This document shows, one piece after another, positions 52,215-60,816 of a DNA stretch of 64,000 nt. The stretch is from the NCBI GenBank assembly GCA_963740605.1, contig CAVUFC010000036.1, positions 186,001 through 250,000 on the forward strand, written 5' to 3'. The position numbers and the translations under genes were made by a program. Numbering within the stretch: position 1 is the first letter of the stretch; the number at the start of each line of letters is the position of its first letter. This DNA comes from DASSUW01 sp963740605 (GTDB taxonomy: Bacteria; Actinomycetota; Thermoleophilia; Solirubrobacterales; Solirubrobacteraceae). The notes under the pieces were generated by a model that ran no database searches, was not told the origin of the DNA, and saw nothing but the letters and a program-made list of their open reading frames with translations.

Positions 52215-52226
52215 CCCGCGCTGCCC

Positions 52227-52308
52227 GGTGGGGTTCCCGAGCGGTCAAAGGGGATGGGCTGTAAACCCATTGGCTCTGCCTTCGCAGGTTCGAATCCTGC
52301 CCCCACCA
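52227..52308 (+). tRNA. tRNA-Tyr (anticodon GTA)
   Basis: The 82-base cloverleaf closes fully: acceptor GGTGGGG with CCCCACC plus discriminator A, D-arm CCC/GGG, anticodon stem ATGGG/CCCAT around CTGTAAA with GTA at 52261-52263, a long variable arm of 13 bases as expected for bacterial tRNA-Tyr, and T-arm GCAGG-TTCGAAT-CCTGC. CCA is not encoded. Confidence 0.95.
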
Positions 52309-52319
52309 TCAGGCTCGAT

Positions 52320-52784
52320 TCAGTCGAGGATCTTGCCGATGCGCTCGGCCTGGTCGCCGGCCCGCTCGAGGTCCTTCGACACGTTCTTCGACGTCCTCGC
52401 GAAGCGCTTGCTCGCCTTTCCGACCGACTGGGCGACGGACTTGGGATCAATGTCCGGGACGCGGACGCCGAGGAGCTTCGTGCCGTTCGAGCGGTTCTTG
52501 AGCGCGATGCCGCCGGCGATGCCGGCCGCGGCCACGCCGACCGCGATGGCCGGGGCTGCCGCCTTGCCCGCCGCCTGCTTGACGGTGCCGACGACGCCGC
52601 TGCTGTTGCGGCTCGCCGTCGTGCGGCGACCGCTGGGGCTGCGCTTGGAGCCGGTGCTCGCCGAGCGAGTGTTCTTGCGCGTCGCCGCGGTCTTGCGCGC
52701 CGGCGTCTTCTTCGCGCTCGAGGGCTTGCGCCTGGCGCTCGTGCCCGACCGTTTGGTGCTGCTACGCGAGGTGTTTGCGGCCAT
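52320..52784 (-). CDS. Lysine/arginine-rich hypothetical protein
   Basis: A 154-residue basic protein. The first 65 residues are a disordered Ser/Thr/Lys/Arg tract (SSTKRSGTSARRKPSSAKKT) like the tails of histone H1-like bacterial proteins. An Ala/Gly-rich hydrophobic stretch follows (APAIAVGVAAAGIAGGIALK, about 92-111), then a charged helical end with DIDPKSVAQSVGKASKRFA. It could coat DNA or sit at the membrane. ATG at 52784 is supported by GAGGGG. Lies 11 bases from tRNA-Tyr on the opposite strand. Confidence 0.65.
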   Translation of the reverse strand: MAANTSRSSTKRSGTSARRKPSSAKKTPARKTAATRKNTRSASTGSKRSPSGRRTTASRNSSGVVGTVKQAAGKAAAPAIAVGVAAAGIAGGIALKNRSNGTKLLGVRVPDIDPKSVAQSVGKASKRFARTSKNVSKDLERAGDQAERIGKILD

Positions 52785-52897
52785 CTCGAATCCCCTCTTT
52801 CGCAGTAGAGCCGTTGCCTCTGGCCTACCCAAATGCGACCGCGGCGACGCAAGTCGAGCGTGGCGCCATATCCGGCGGCGATTGCGATGATCTGCCG

Positions 52898-53746
52898 GTG
52901 TCGTGGATCGCCATCGGGGTTCCGATCGACTCCGTAGGGCGCTCGGGCGGCACCGAGCTGGCGCCTGCCGCGCTGCGTGAGCACGGCCTCGTCGCGCGAA
53001 TAGGCGCCGGCGACCGCGGCGATCTCGATGTGCGGATTCGCGGCGACGAGCGGGACAGAGAGAGCGGTGTCATCGGGATCGACGACGTCGTCGCGACGAC
53101 GGTCGCAGTCCGCGAGGCCGTGCGCGACGTGGTGGCCGGCGGCGATCGCCCGCTGCTGCTCGGCGGCTGCTGCACGCTCGTGCCCGGTGCCCTCGCCGGA
53201 CTGCGTGACGTGGTCGGCGCGCACCGCGTTGCGTACGTGGACGGGCACGTCGACGTCTACGACGGCCACTCGTCGCCGACCGGTGAGGCGGCCGACATGC
53301 CGATGGGCGTGGCGTTCGGCCTCGGGCCGGATCGCTGGATCGCCGCTGCGGGCGGCGCCACCACGGCGCCCGCCGACACGATCGTGCTCGGCGCGCGCGA
53401 CCCCGAGGAGGCACACGACATTGCCGGCCTCCTCGCCGAGCGCCTCGCCGCGATGACGGTGCTCGGCCCCGAGGAGCTGCACACCTTCGTGCCCGAGCGC
53501 TTCGCCGACAGCCCGCTCTGGATCCACCTCGACGTCGACGTGCTCGACGAACGCGAGATGCCGGCGACCGACTACCTCATGCCGGGCGGCCTGACGTGGG
53601 AAGCGCTCACGGCGCTCATGACGCCGCTGTGCGCGGTGCCGTCGCTGGCGGGGCTGAGCCTCGGCTGCGTGAATCCCGAGAAGGACCCCGACGGGATCTA
53701 CCTCGAGCGCACCTGCACGCTGCTCGAGGAGGTCGTCGGTTCCTGA
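52898..53746 (+). CDS. Arginase/agmatinase-family protein with altered metal site
   Basis: A 282-residue ureohydrolase-fold protein. DGHVD (about residue 114) and LDVDVLDE (about 210) keep the Asp/His metal ligands, but the first motif, normally GGDHS, reads GGCCTL (about 88), so a key histidine is lost. The start IAIGVPIDSVGRSGGTELAP and the terminal SLGCVNPEKDPDG are family-like. It may bind one metal ion or act on a different guanidino or formimino substrate. GTG at 52898 precedes the conserved block; the upstream extension is not conserved. Confidence 0.75.
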   Translation: MSWIAIGVPIDSVGRSGGTELAPAALREHGLVARIGAGDRGDLDVRIRGDERDRESGVIGIDDVVATTVAVREAVRDVVAGGDRPLLLGGCCTLVPGALAGLRDVVGAHRVAYVDGHVDVYDGHSSPTGEAADMPMGVAFGLGPDRWIAAAGGATTAPADTIVLGARDPEEAHDIAGLLAERLAAMTVLGPEELHTFVPERFADSPLWIHLDVDVLDEREMPATDYLMPGGLTWEALTALMTPLCAVPSLAGLSLGCVNPEKDPDGIYLERTCTLLEEVVGS

Positions 53747-53772
53747 ACGGCCCGTTGGGCACCATGCATCGC

Positions 53773-54519
53773 ATGGGAGAACTCGACGGAACGGTCGCGC
53801 TGGTCACCGGCGCGAGCAGTGGAATCGGAGAGGCGACCGCCCGCGCGCTGGCCCGCCAGGGCGCGCGGGTCGCGATCGCAGCGAGACGGCGCGATCGTCT
53901 GGAAGCGCTCGGCAGCGAGATCGACGGCTTGGTCATCGAGGCCGACATCACCGACCGCGACCAGGCGACCGCCGCGGTGACGCAGACGGTCGACGAGCTC
54001 GGCCGGCTCGACACCGTGATCAACAACGCCGGCGTGATGCTCCTCGGCCCGACCGAGGACGCCCCGCTCGAGGAGTGGGAGCAGATGGTGGCGATCAACG
54101 TGCAGGGTCTGCTGTACGTCGCCCACGCCTCCATCCAGCCGCTGCTGAAGGCGGCGGAGGACGGCCCGCGCGGCGTGTCCGACATGGTCAACGTCAGCTC
54201 GATCGCCGGGCGCGTGGCCCGCCGCGGGTCGGGCGTCTACAACCTCACCAAGCACGGCGTCGGCGCGGTCAGCGAGTCGATGCGCCAGGAGTACGCCGAC
54301 CGCCACCTGCGCGTGTCGCTCGTCGAGCCCGGAGCGGTGGCCACCGAGCTGACGAACCACATGCGCGAGGAGGTGCGCGCGGCCACGCGCGATCGCTTCA
54401 GCCACATCGAGCGCCTGGAGGCGCAGGACATCGCCGAGATCATCGAGTTCATGGTCACGCGCCCCCGCCGCGTGGCGGTCAACGAGGTGATGGTCCGGCC
54501 TACGAACCAGGAGTGGTGA
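53773..54519 (+). CDS. SDR family oxidoreductase
   Basis: A 248-residue classical short-chain dehydrogenase. Cofactor motif TGASSGIGEATARAL near residue 11, NNAGVMLLGPTEDAPL, the catalytic Ser in VNVSSIAGRVARRGSG and Tyr-Lys in YNLTKHGVG are all present. An in-frame ATG three codons upstream (53764) is possible. RxxR after the second strand (AARRRDRLEAL) favours NADP. The substrate is unknown. Its last 20 bases overlap the convergent binding-protein gene. Confidence 0.9.
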   Translation: MGELDGTVALVTGASSGIGEATARALARQGARVAIAARRRDRLEALGSEIDGLVIEADITDRDQATAAVTQTVDELGRLDTVINNAGVMLLGPTEDAPLEEWEQMVAINVQGLLYVAHASIQPLLKAAEDGPRGVSDMVNVSSIAGRVARRGSGVYNLTKHGVGAVSESMRQEYADRHLRVSLVEPGAVATELTNHMREEVRAATRDRFSHIERLEAQDIAEIIEFMVTRPRRVAVNEVMVRPTNQEW

Positions 54520-55309
54520 GCGGCACGTAGCGCGTCGCGATCACCCGCCTCGCCTTGCGGCTGTGGCGGATCCAGCGCAGGAACCGGGCGGTCGCGCCGC
54601 GTGGCCGCCCGCGCGTGACGAACCCGAGCGGCCGGTGCGCCGGGTACGTCCCCGACTTGATCGTCTTGCGCGCACACGGCACGCCCTTGTACGGGATCGC
54701 GTGGAGCTCGCCCGCGTACGCGAGGTCGACGTAGCCGAACGCCGCCGGGGTGGACCGTACGAAGTCGCGCACCTGCGCGGCCAGCGCGAACGTGCGCGGG
54801 AGGTAGGCAACCGGCGTCGCGAGGTCGACGAACGCGGACAGGAAGACGCTCCGCGCGCCCGCTCGCTCGTCGAGCGCGACCGGCACGATGGCGTCGGTGC
54901 GGCTGGAGCCGGGGACTTGTGTCCAGCTCACCAGCGTCCCGGCGACGAGCGCCTGGATCTGTGCGCGACCCACGTCCGGGATCGGGTTGGCGACGTTCGT
55001 GACCAGGCACACGCCGCTCGTGGCGATCGGGGAGAACACGAGGCCCGTCGGGTCGTCCGGCGCCAGGTTCCGGCTCGCGAGGCCGACGTCGACGATCCGG
55101 CGCTTCACGTCGGCGATCCCGGTCCCGGTCCCGCCGCCGACGAACGAGAAGCGCGGAGGGTGCTGGACCGAGTGGCGGTAGAAGTACGCGAGGTCGGCGG
55201 TCAGCGCGCCGGTCGGCGTCGAGCCGCTGAACGTGATCGTGCGCGCGGCGGCCGGCGCGGCGGGGATGAGCACCGCGGCGATCCCGAGGCCGACGATCCA
55301 TGTCCTCAC
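54500..55309 (-). CDS. PstS-like solute-binding protein
   Basis: A 269-residue exported protein with a signal peptide (WIVGLGIAAVLIPAAPAAAR). The PBP-II fold of the phosphate-binding type is seen in ITFSGSTPTGALTADLAYFY, FSFVGGGTGTGIADVKRRIV and DVGLASRNLAPDDPTG, the last matching the PstS phosphate-contact loop only loosely. No Pst permease genes are near. GTG start overlaps the stop of the subtilase gene (GTGA), so the two are translated together, possibly as a secreted pair. Confidence 0.75.
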   Translation of the reverse strand: MRTWIVGLGIAAVLIPAAPAAARTITFSGSTPTGALTADLAYFYRHSVQHPPRFSFVGGGTGTGIADVKRRIVDVGLASRNLAPDDPTGLVFSPIATSGVCLVTNVANPIPDVGRAQIQALVAGTLVSWTQVPGSSRTDAIVPVALDERAGARSVFLSAFVDLATPVAYLPRTFALAAQVRDFVRSTPAAFGYVDLAYAGELHAIPYKGVPCARKTIKSGTYPAHRPLGFVTRGRPRGATARFLRWIRHSRKARRVIATRYVPLTTPGS

Positions 55310-56568
55310 AAGAGATGAACCTCGCCGCCGCCGACCTTGCCGCCCCGCTTGAGGTCGCCCTTGTTACGGCGCACGCCGACGACCCGGCGCTTCGCGCGGG
55401 CGAGCACCTTCCCGCTGCGATCGAGCGCCAGGACCTTCACGGGGGCGCCGCGGCCCGAGCCGATGCGGACCGTGAACGGCGTGCCGCGCCGGCTGACCCC
55501 GACCGTCCGGCCGCCGAGCTGGATCTTGTAGCGGGCGATCGCGTCGGCGGCACCGACGACTCCCACCTGGACGAGCGTGCCGCGCTTGCCCCGCGTCGCC
55601 AGCAGGACGCGAACGAGTGGCGCCTGGCCGCTCTTGTAGCTCGAGCCGTTGATGGCCTGGAGCACCGAACGGGCCGCGTCGAGATATCCGGCGCCGACCG
55701 GCAGCGACGATCGCGAGGCGGCCTGGAGCATCATCGCCCGCAGCTCACCCGCCGTCGCGTCCGGGCGGACGGCGGCCATCAGCGCCGCGACACCGGCGGC
55801 GTGCGGAGCGGCCATCGACGTGCCCGACCGCGTCTCATACCCGCCGTCGTTCGAGGTCGATAGCACCAAAGCGCCCGGGGCGGCGATCGGGACCGTGAGC
55901 TTGCCGTAGTTGGAGAAGTCGCCGATGCTGCGGCCCGCCGACGGGTTCGTCGCCGCCACCGCGATCACGTTCGCGGCCGCGAGCGACGCCGGGTAGACCG
56001 GGCGGCGATCGTTGTTGGTGCTCTCGTTGCCCGCCGCGCAGATCACGAGCACGTTGGCGGCCTCCGCCGCCTTGACCGCGTCGACGAGGAACGACTCGCG
56101 GGTCGGGCCACCGAGGCTGAGGTTGATGATGCGCGCGCCGTTCGCCGCGGCGTAGCGGATCCCGTCCGCGACGGCGCCCATGCTGCCGGCGCCGCTGGCG
56201 TCGAGCACCTTGACGGTCATGATGCGCGCCTCGGGGGCGACGCCGACGACGCCGCGCCCGTTCCTCGCGGCCGCGATCGTGCCGGCCACGTGCGTGCCGT
56301 GCCCGTTCCCGTCGCTGAGGTTCTGGGTCTTGCGGCGCGTCGTCAGGTCGACCCCGTGGACGTCGTCGACGTAGCCGTTGCCGTCGTCGTCCTTGCCGTT
56401 GCCGGGCACCTCGCCGAAGTTCGTCCAGATGTTGCGCGCCAGATCGCGGTGGTCCAGGCGCGTCCCCGAATCGATCACCGCGACGACGACACCGGCGCCG
56501 CGGGTGAGCTCCCACGCGCCAGGAAGGTCGAACACCGTGCCGGGCGCCGCCTCGGCGGTGCTGACCAC
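55306..56568 (-). CDS. Subtilase (S8) serine peptidase, N-terminally truncated
   Basis: Catalytic core of about 420 residues with a complete triad: Asp in VVVAVIDSGTRLDHRDL (about residue 33), His in GNGHGTHVAGTIAA (about 93) and Ser in SGTSMAAPHAAGVAAL (about 248), with the oxyanion Asn in CAAGNESTNND. A C-terminal beta-rich module follows (LVQVGVVGAADAIARYKIQL). No signal peptide or pro-domain is present: upstream of VVSTAEAAPGTVFDLPGAWE the sequence belongs to an OpuAC gene on the other strand. GTG at 56568 is a possible but probably artificial start. It should be considered damaged. Confidence 0.75.
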   Translation of the reverse strand: MVSTAEAAPGTVFDLPGAWELTRGAGVVVAVIDSGTRLDHRDLARNIWTNFGEVPGNGKDDDGNGYVDDVHGVDLTTRRKTQNLSDGNGHGTHVAGTIAAARNGRGVVGVAPEARIMTVKVLDASGAGSMGAVADGIRYAAANGARIINLSLGGPTRESFLVDAVKAAEAANVLVICAAGNESTNNDRRPVYPASLAAANVIAVAATNPSAGRSIGDFSNYGKLTVPIAAPGALVLSTSNDGGYETRSGTSMAAPHAAGVAALMAAVRPDATAGELRAMMLQAASRSSLPVGAGYLDAARSVLQAINGSSYKSGQAPLVRVLLATRGKRGTLVQVGVVGAADAIARYKIQLGGRTVGVSRRGTPFTVRIGSGRGAPVKVLALDRSGKVLARAKRRVVGVRRNKGDLKRGGKVGGGEVHLL

Positions 56569-57076
56569 GCGGGCCTTGCGCCAGCTCAACCAGCAGACCG
56601 GCGACGGCCGGCTGCCCGAGGCCGTCGGCGGCGAGTTCATCGATGCCAACGGGCTGGGCGGCAGCGGCGCGAAGCGTCACGGGCCGCGGATCGTCGTCGG
56701 GTTCCAGGACTTCACCGAGAACGAGACGCTCGGCTTCATGTACGCCGAGGTGCTGCGGTCGGCTGGTTTCCGCGTCAAGGTCAAGCCCATCCACGGACTC
56801 CGCCCCGAGGCGCTGAAGGCGCTTCGCTCCGGGAAGGCCTCCGTGTACCCCGGCTACGCGGGCTCGCTGCTCGCGTTCATCACCGGCAAGCGGCCGAGCA
56901 CGAAGCCCAAGCTCGCGTCGGCACTCCAGCGTGCCCTCAAGAAGCGCGGTGCCCGGGCCGCGAAATTCGCGCCCGGGCAGAACCGCAATGTCTTTGTGAC
57001 CAAGACCGAGACCGCCGCGGCGCTCGGTCTGTCGACGCTGTCGGACGCCGCCAAGTACTGGCCCGCCGCGCCTTAG
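56558..57076 (+). pseudogene. OpuAC (glycine betaine-binding) fragment, truncated at both ends
   Basis: The frame reads as the end of one OpuAC domain (VLTTRALRQLNQQTGDGRLP) joined, after a short GGSG-type linker, to the first half of another (VGFQDFTENETLGFMYAEVL, LRSGKASVYPGYAGSLLAFI, VFVTKTETAAALGLSTLSDA). The second domain stops at WPAAP, about halfway, without the conserved ligand-binding loop. A GTG at 56558 could start it, but the N-terminal domain has been lost at the subtilase junction. Probably the relic of a two-domain osmoprotectant-binding protein; the transporter is absent. The stop is shared (TTAG) with the hydrolase gene. Confidence 0.65.
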
Positions 57077-57921
57077 GCGCGCTGCGACAGCCGCGCGAGC
57101 TCCTCGTTGAACCGCAGCGGCGCCTCGAGGTGGGGCATGTGGCCGACGCCGTCGTACCACGAGGCCTCGGACGTCGGGCACGTCACGAGCACGTGCTCGG
57201 CCATCGCGGGGAGAACGACCGTGTCGGCGCGGCCGTGCGTCACGAGCAGCGGCACCCGGATATCCCGCAGCACGTCGTCCTCGTCGATCTCGCGGGCCGC
57301 GAGCGCGGCGCGGACCCGCGCCGGCACCGCGATGTTCCAGGCCACCGCGGTCTCGAACTCGCCGGGCGTCAGCGGCTGGGCCACACAGGTGTGCACGAAG
57401 CTCCGCATCGCCCAGATGTTCGTCGGGAGATCGTCGTCGGTCGCGTGCGCGAAGTGGTCGAGGAAGCCCGGGCCGATCAGCGTCCCGAACGCCGCTTCGC
57501 CGAGCTTGACCGCGCCCTCGACGAACTCGATCGCGGCGATCCGCTCGGCGCCGTACGCGCGGATGTAGTCGCAGATCACGAATGCTCCGTAGGACCATCC
57601 GACGAGCACGGTCTGCTCGAGGCCGAGCTGGTCCATGATCGCCGCGACGTCGTCGGCCCAGAGCGCGGCGTCGGTGTAGTGCTCCGGCTGGAGCGGCGCG
57701 TCGGACATGCCGTGACCGCGAAGGTCGTAGGCGACGAGCCGGAACTCGTCGGCCAGCGCGCTCTCGTACTGCTTGGCCCAGCACAGATGGTTCTGCGACC
57801 AGCCGTGGATGAACAGGATCGGCGGCCCGCCCGCGCGGCCCCACTCGCGCACGTGCAGGCGCAGGCCGCCCCCGCCGGTGACGGTGTGGATCTTGGTCGC
57901 CTGATCGGTCACTGCGGACAT
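57073..57921 (-). CDS. Alpha/beta hydrolase
   Basis: A 282-residue hydrolase of the haloperoxidase/epoxide-hydrolase-like group. Oxyanion block FIHGWSQNHLCWAKQ, nucleophile elbow VGWSYGAFVICDYI (Ser near residue 113), Asp in VTHGRADTVV and His in DGVGHMPHLE. SD AAGGAGG lies five bases before the ATG at 57921, so the upstream open frame is not used. Substrate unknown. Confidence 0.88.
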   Translation of the reverse strand: MSAVTDQATKIHTVTGGGGLRLHVREWGRAGGPPILFIHGWSQNHLCWAKQYESALADEFRLVAYDLRGHGMSDAPLQPEHYTDAALWADDVAAIMDQLGLEQTVLVGWSYGAFVICDYIRAYGAERIAAIEFVEGAVKLGEAAFGTLIGPGFLDHFAHATDDDLPTNIWAMRSFVHTCVAQPLTPGEFETAVAWNIAVPARVRAALAAREIDEDDVLRDIRVPLLVTHGRADTVVLPAMAEHVLVTCPTSEASWYDGVGHMPHLEAPLRFNEELARLSQRA

Positions 57922-58133
57922 GTCAGCCTCCTTGGATAGGCAGGTCAGCTGATGGCGCCGACGCGATGGCGGCGTTGCCCCAGAAAGGCGATGCCGCCGG
58001 CCGTCAACAGCAGGCTGGCCTCCTCGATGGGAGACCGATCCTGCTCGCGCACAGCGCTCCGCGCATCGGGCAGCGCGCCTTATCTTGCTCCGCGCGTATG
58101 CGTAGCTCTGCCCCAAGGGCGACCTAGGAGCGA

Positions 58134-58139
58134 GATACT
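58134..58139 (+). promoter_or_regulatory. -10 box of the LuxR-type regulator
   Basis: GATACT ends six bases before the ATG at 58146. Confidence 0.4.
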
Positions 58140-58145
58140 CGGCCC

Positions 58146-60802
58146 ATGTTCGTCGGGCGCGCACGCGAGCTGGGAGAACTCGAGCGCTTGCTCGACGCGG
58201 CGGAGGCGGGGCGCGGCGCGACCGTGCTCGTCGCGGGTGAGGCGGGCATCGGCAAGACGCGGCTCGCCACCGAGCTTGCGGCGCGCGCTCGCGACCGCGG
58301 CTTCGTCGTCCTGGTCGGCCGGTCGATCGAGCTCATGGGCACCGAGCTGCCGTACCAACCGTTCGTGGAAGCGCTCGGGAAGCTCCCGCGCGAGGCCGGG
58401 TCGCAGCTGCGCGTGTTCGAGACCGCACTGGCGCTGCTGGCGGACCGCACCGAGCCCGTGCTGCTCGTGCTCGAAGACCTGCACTGGGCCGACACGTCGA
58501 CGGTCGACCTGACCGCCTTTCTCGCGCACAATGTCGCGGACCGGCGGGTGGTCCTGCTCGGCACGTACCGAGAGTCCCTGAGCCGGTTCGCCGAGGGCGT
58601 GCGGCGCTCTGAGGGGGCGCTCACGCTCGAGCTCGGCCCGCTCGCGCACGAGGATCTGATCGCGCTGCTCGCCGACGCCCCCGCTGCGAGCACGATCGCG
58701 ACCCGCTCCGGAGGCAATCCATTCTTCGCCGAGGAGCTGCTGGCGGCCGGCGGCGAGCTGCCGGGAGGCCTCCGCGACGTGCTGCTCCAGCGCGTGAGCG
58801 GGCTCGACCAGGATCTGCTGAGGCTGATCGCCGCCGCCGGGCGGGACGTCGGCCCGTCGCTGCTGCGTCCGGGAGACCGTGAGTCGCTCCGCCACGCCGT
58901 CGACCAGCGAGTCCTCGTCGCCGACCAGGCTGCCGGAACGTTCCGGTTCCGCCACGCGCTGCTGGCCGAGGCCGTCTACGCGACGATCCTCCCCGGGGAG
59001 CGCGAGGAGCTGCACGGGCGGCTCGCCGAGGACCTCGCGCGCAGCGGCGCGGCCGCCGCGGAGCTGGCCCCGCACTGGGCAGCGGCGGGGCGCAGCGAAG
59101 AGGCGTTCGCCGCCTCCGTCACCGCGGCCGGCGACGCGGAGGCGGTCTTCGGCCTGGCCGAGGCGCTCGCGCACCTCGAGCGGGCGATCGCGCTCTGGCC
59201 CGAGGTGCCGGACGCCCCCGACCTCGCCGACCTCTGTCATCGCGCCGCGGAGCTGGCCTGGCGCACGGGGTGTCGCCGCGCGCGGCCGAGCTCGCGCAGC
59301 AGGCAATCGAGCTGGTCGGCGACGGCGACCCACCGCGCACGGTGCGGCTGCTCGACGGCCTCGGCCGCTACCTGCGTGCCGCTGGCCAGAGCGATGCCGG
59401 CATCGCGGCGCTCGAGCGCGCGGTCTCGCTCGTGCCGCCGGAGCCGCCCTCGGTGGAGTTCGCGCAGGCCCTCGCGACACTCGGCAACGGGTTGATCTCC
59501 TCGTGGCGCTTCGACGAGTCGCGCCGGATCTGCGCGCAGGCGCTGACGGCCGCGCGCGCGGTCGGCGCCCGGTACGCCGAGTTCCTCGCGCTCAGAGGCC
59601 ACGGCGCGGCCCTCGCCTACCTCGGCCGTGGCGAGGAGGGCCTCGCGCAGGTGCAGGAGGCGCTGGCGCTTGCCGACGATCCTGCGACGCAGGAGCTGGC
59701 GTACGGCACGCTCACCGACGTCCTCACGATGCTGGGGCGGCCGCGCGCGTCGGCACGCATGGCGGCGACCGCGCTCGAGAAGCTGCAGCGCTCCGGGATC
59801 GACCGCACAACGCTCGTCGCCAACCGGCTCGAGGCACTGGTCGCTATCGGCGAGTGGGACGAAGCAGCGGTGGTCAGCGCCGCGGCGCTGCGCGCGATGA
59901 CCGGCAACTATTCGCGCTACATGCTGATCTTCTGCGCCACCCTCGAGACCGGTCGCGGGGACTTTCGCACCGCGCGGGAGCACCTGGAAGAGGCGGTGGC
60001 GACCGTCCACGAGGACGCCGAGGCAGCCATCTGCGACGCGTACGCCTGCGAGCTCGCCCTGTGGGAGCGCCGCTGGGCTGACGCCGAGCGTGTCGCGCAC
60101 GACGGTATCGCGCGAGTGCGCTCGCGCGAGACCGCGCAGATCCGCGTCTGGCTGTGCGCCAAGGGCCTGCGCGCGGAAGCTGAGCTGGCCGCGCTCGCCC
60201 GGGCTCGCCATGACGCGCGCGAGGATCTCGGAGGCGCGCTGGTCGCCGAGGCCCGCAAGGCCGCGGCCGACGCGGCGTCGATCACCCCGAATACGGCTGG
60301 CTGGCTCGCGCTCGCCGAGGCCGAGTACGAGCGAGCGGCCGGCGCCGCGCAACCCGCTCTGTGGGCCGGGGCGGCCGCGGCCTGGGACACGCTCGAGCGC
60401 CCGCCGCTCGTCGCCTATTGCCGCTGGCGCGAGGCCGAGGCGCTTGCGGCGGCGGGTGCGTCTCGCGGCGACGCGTCACGGCCGCTGAGAGACGCCTACG
60501 CAACGGCGGCCCGCCTCCAGGCTCGCCCCCTGATGCGTGAGATCGACCGGCTCGCCGAGCGTGCCCGCCTCGACCCGGAACCGCTGCCCCCACCGTCCCC
60601 CAAAGACACGATCCTCGACCTGACCCCGCGCGAGACGGAGGTGCTGCAACTCGTCGCACGCGGTTTCACCAACCGCGAGATCGCCGACGAGCTCGTGATC
60701 AGCGTCAAGACCGCGAGCGTCCATGTCTCGCACATCCTGCGCAAGCTCGATGCCCCCAACCGGCTCGAGGCGGCCGCGATTGCGGACCGCCTCGAGCACT
60801 AG
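58146..60802 (+). pseudogene. AAA ATPase-LuxR (LAL-type) regulator, frameshifted
   Basis: Joining two frames gives an intact LAL-type regulator of about 885 residues. Part 1 (58146-59270) holds FVGRARELGELERLL, Walker A AGEAGIGKTRLA, Walker B LLVLEDLHWADTS and the helical arm. The frame then shifts at the run GGGG (59267-59270): one more G would give T-G-V-S-P and continue. Part 2 (to 60802) has TPR-like helices and a C-terminal LuxR HTH, LTPRETEVLQLVARGFTNRE then ISVKTASVHVSHILRKLDAP. Both halves are well conserved, so this may be a recent mutation, a phase-variable tract or a sequencing error. GTG at 59270 could restart the second half. Confidence 0.82.
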
Positions 60803-60816
60803 GGGTTCCCGTCTGA

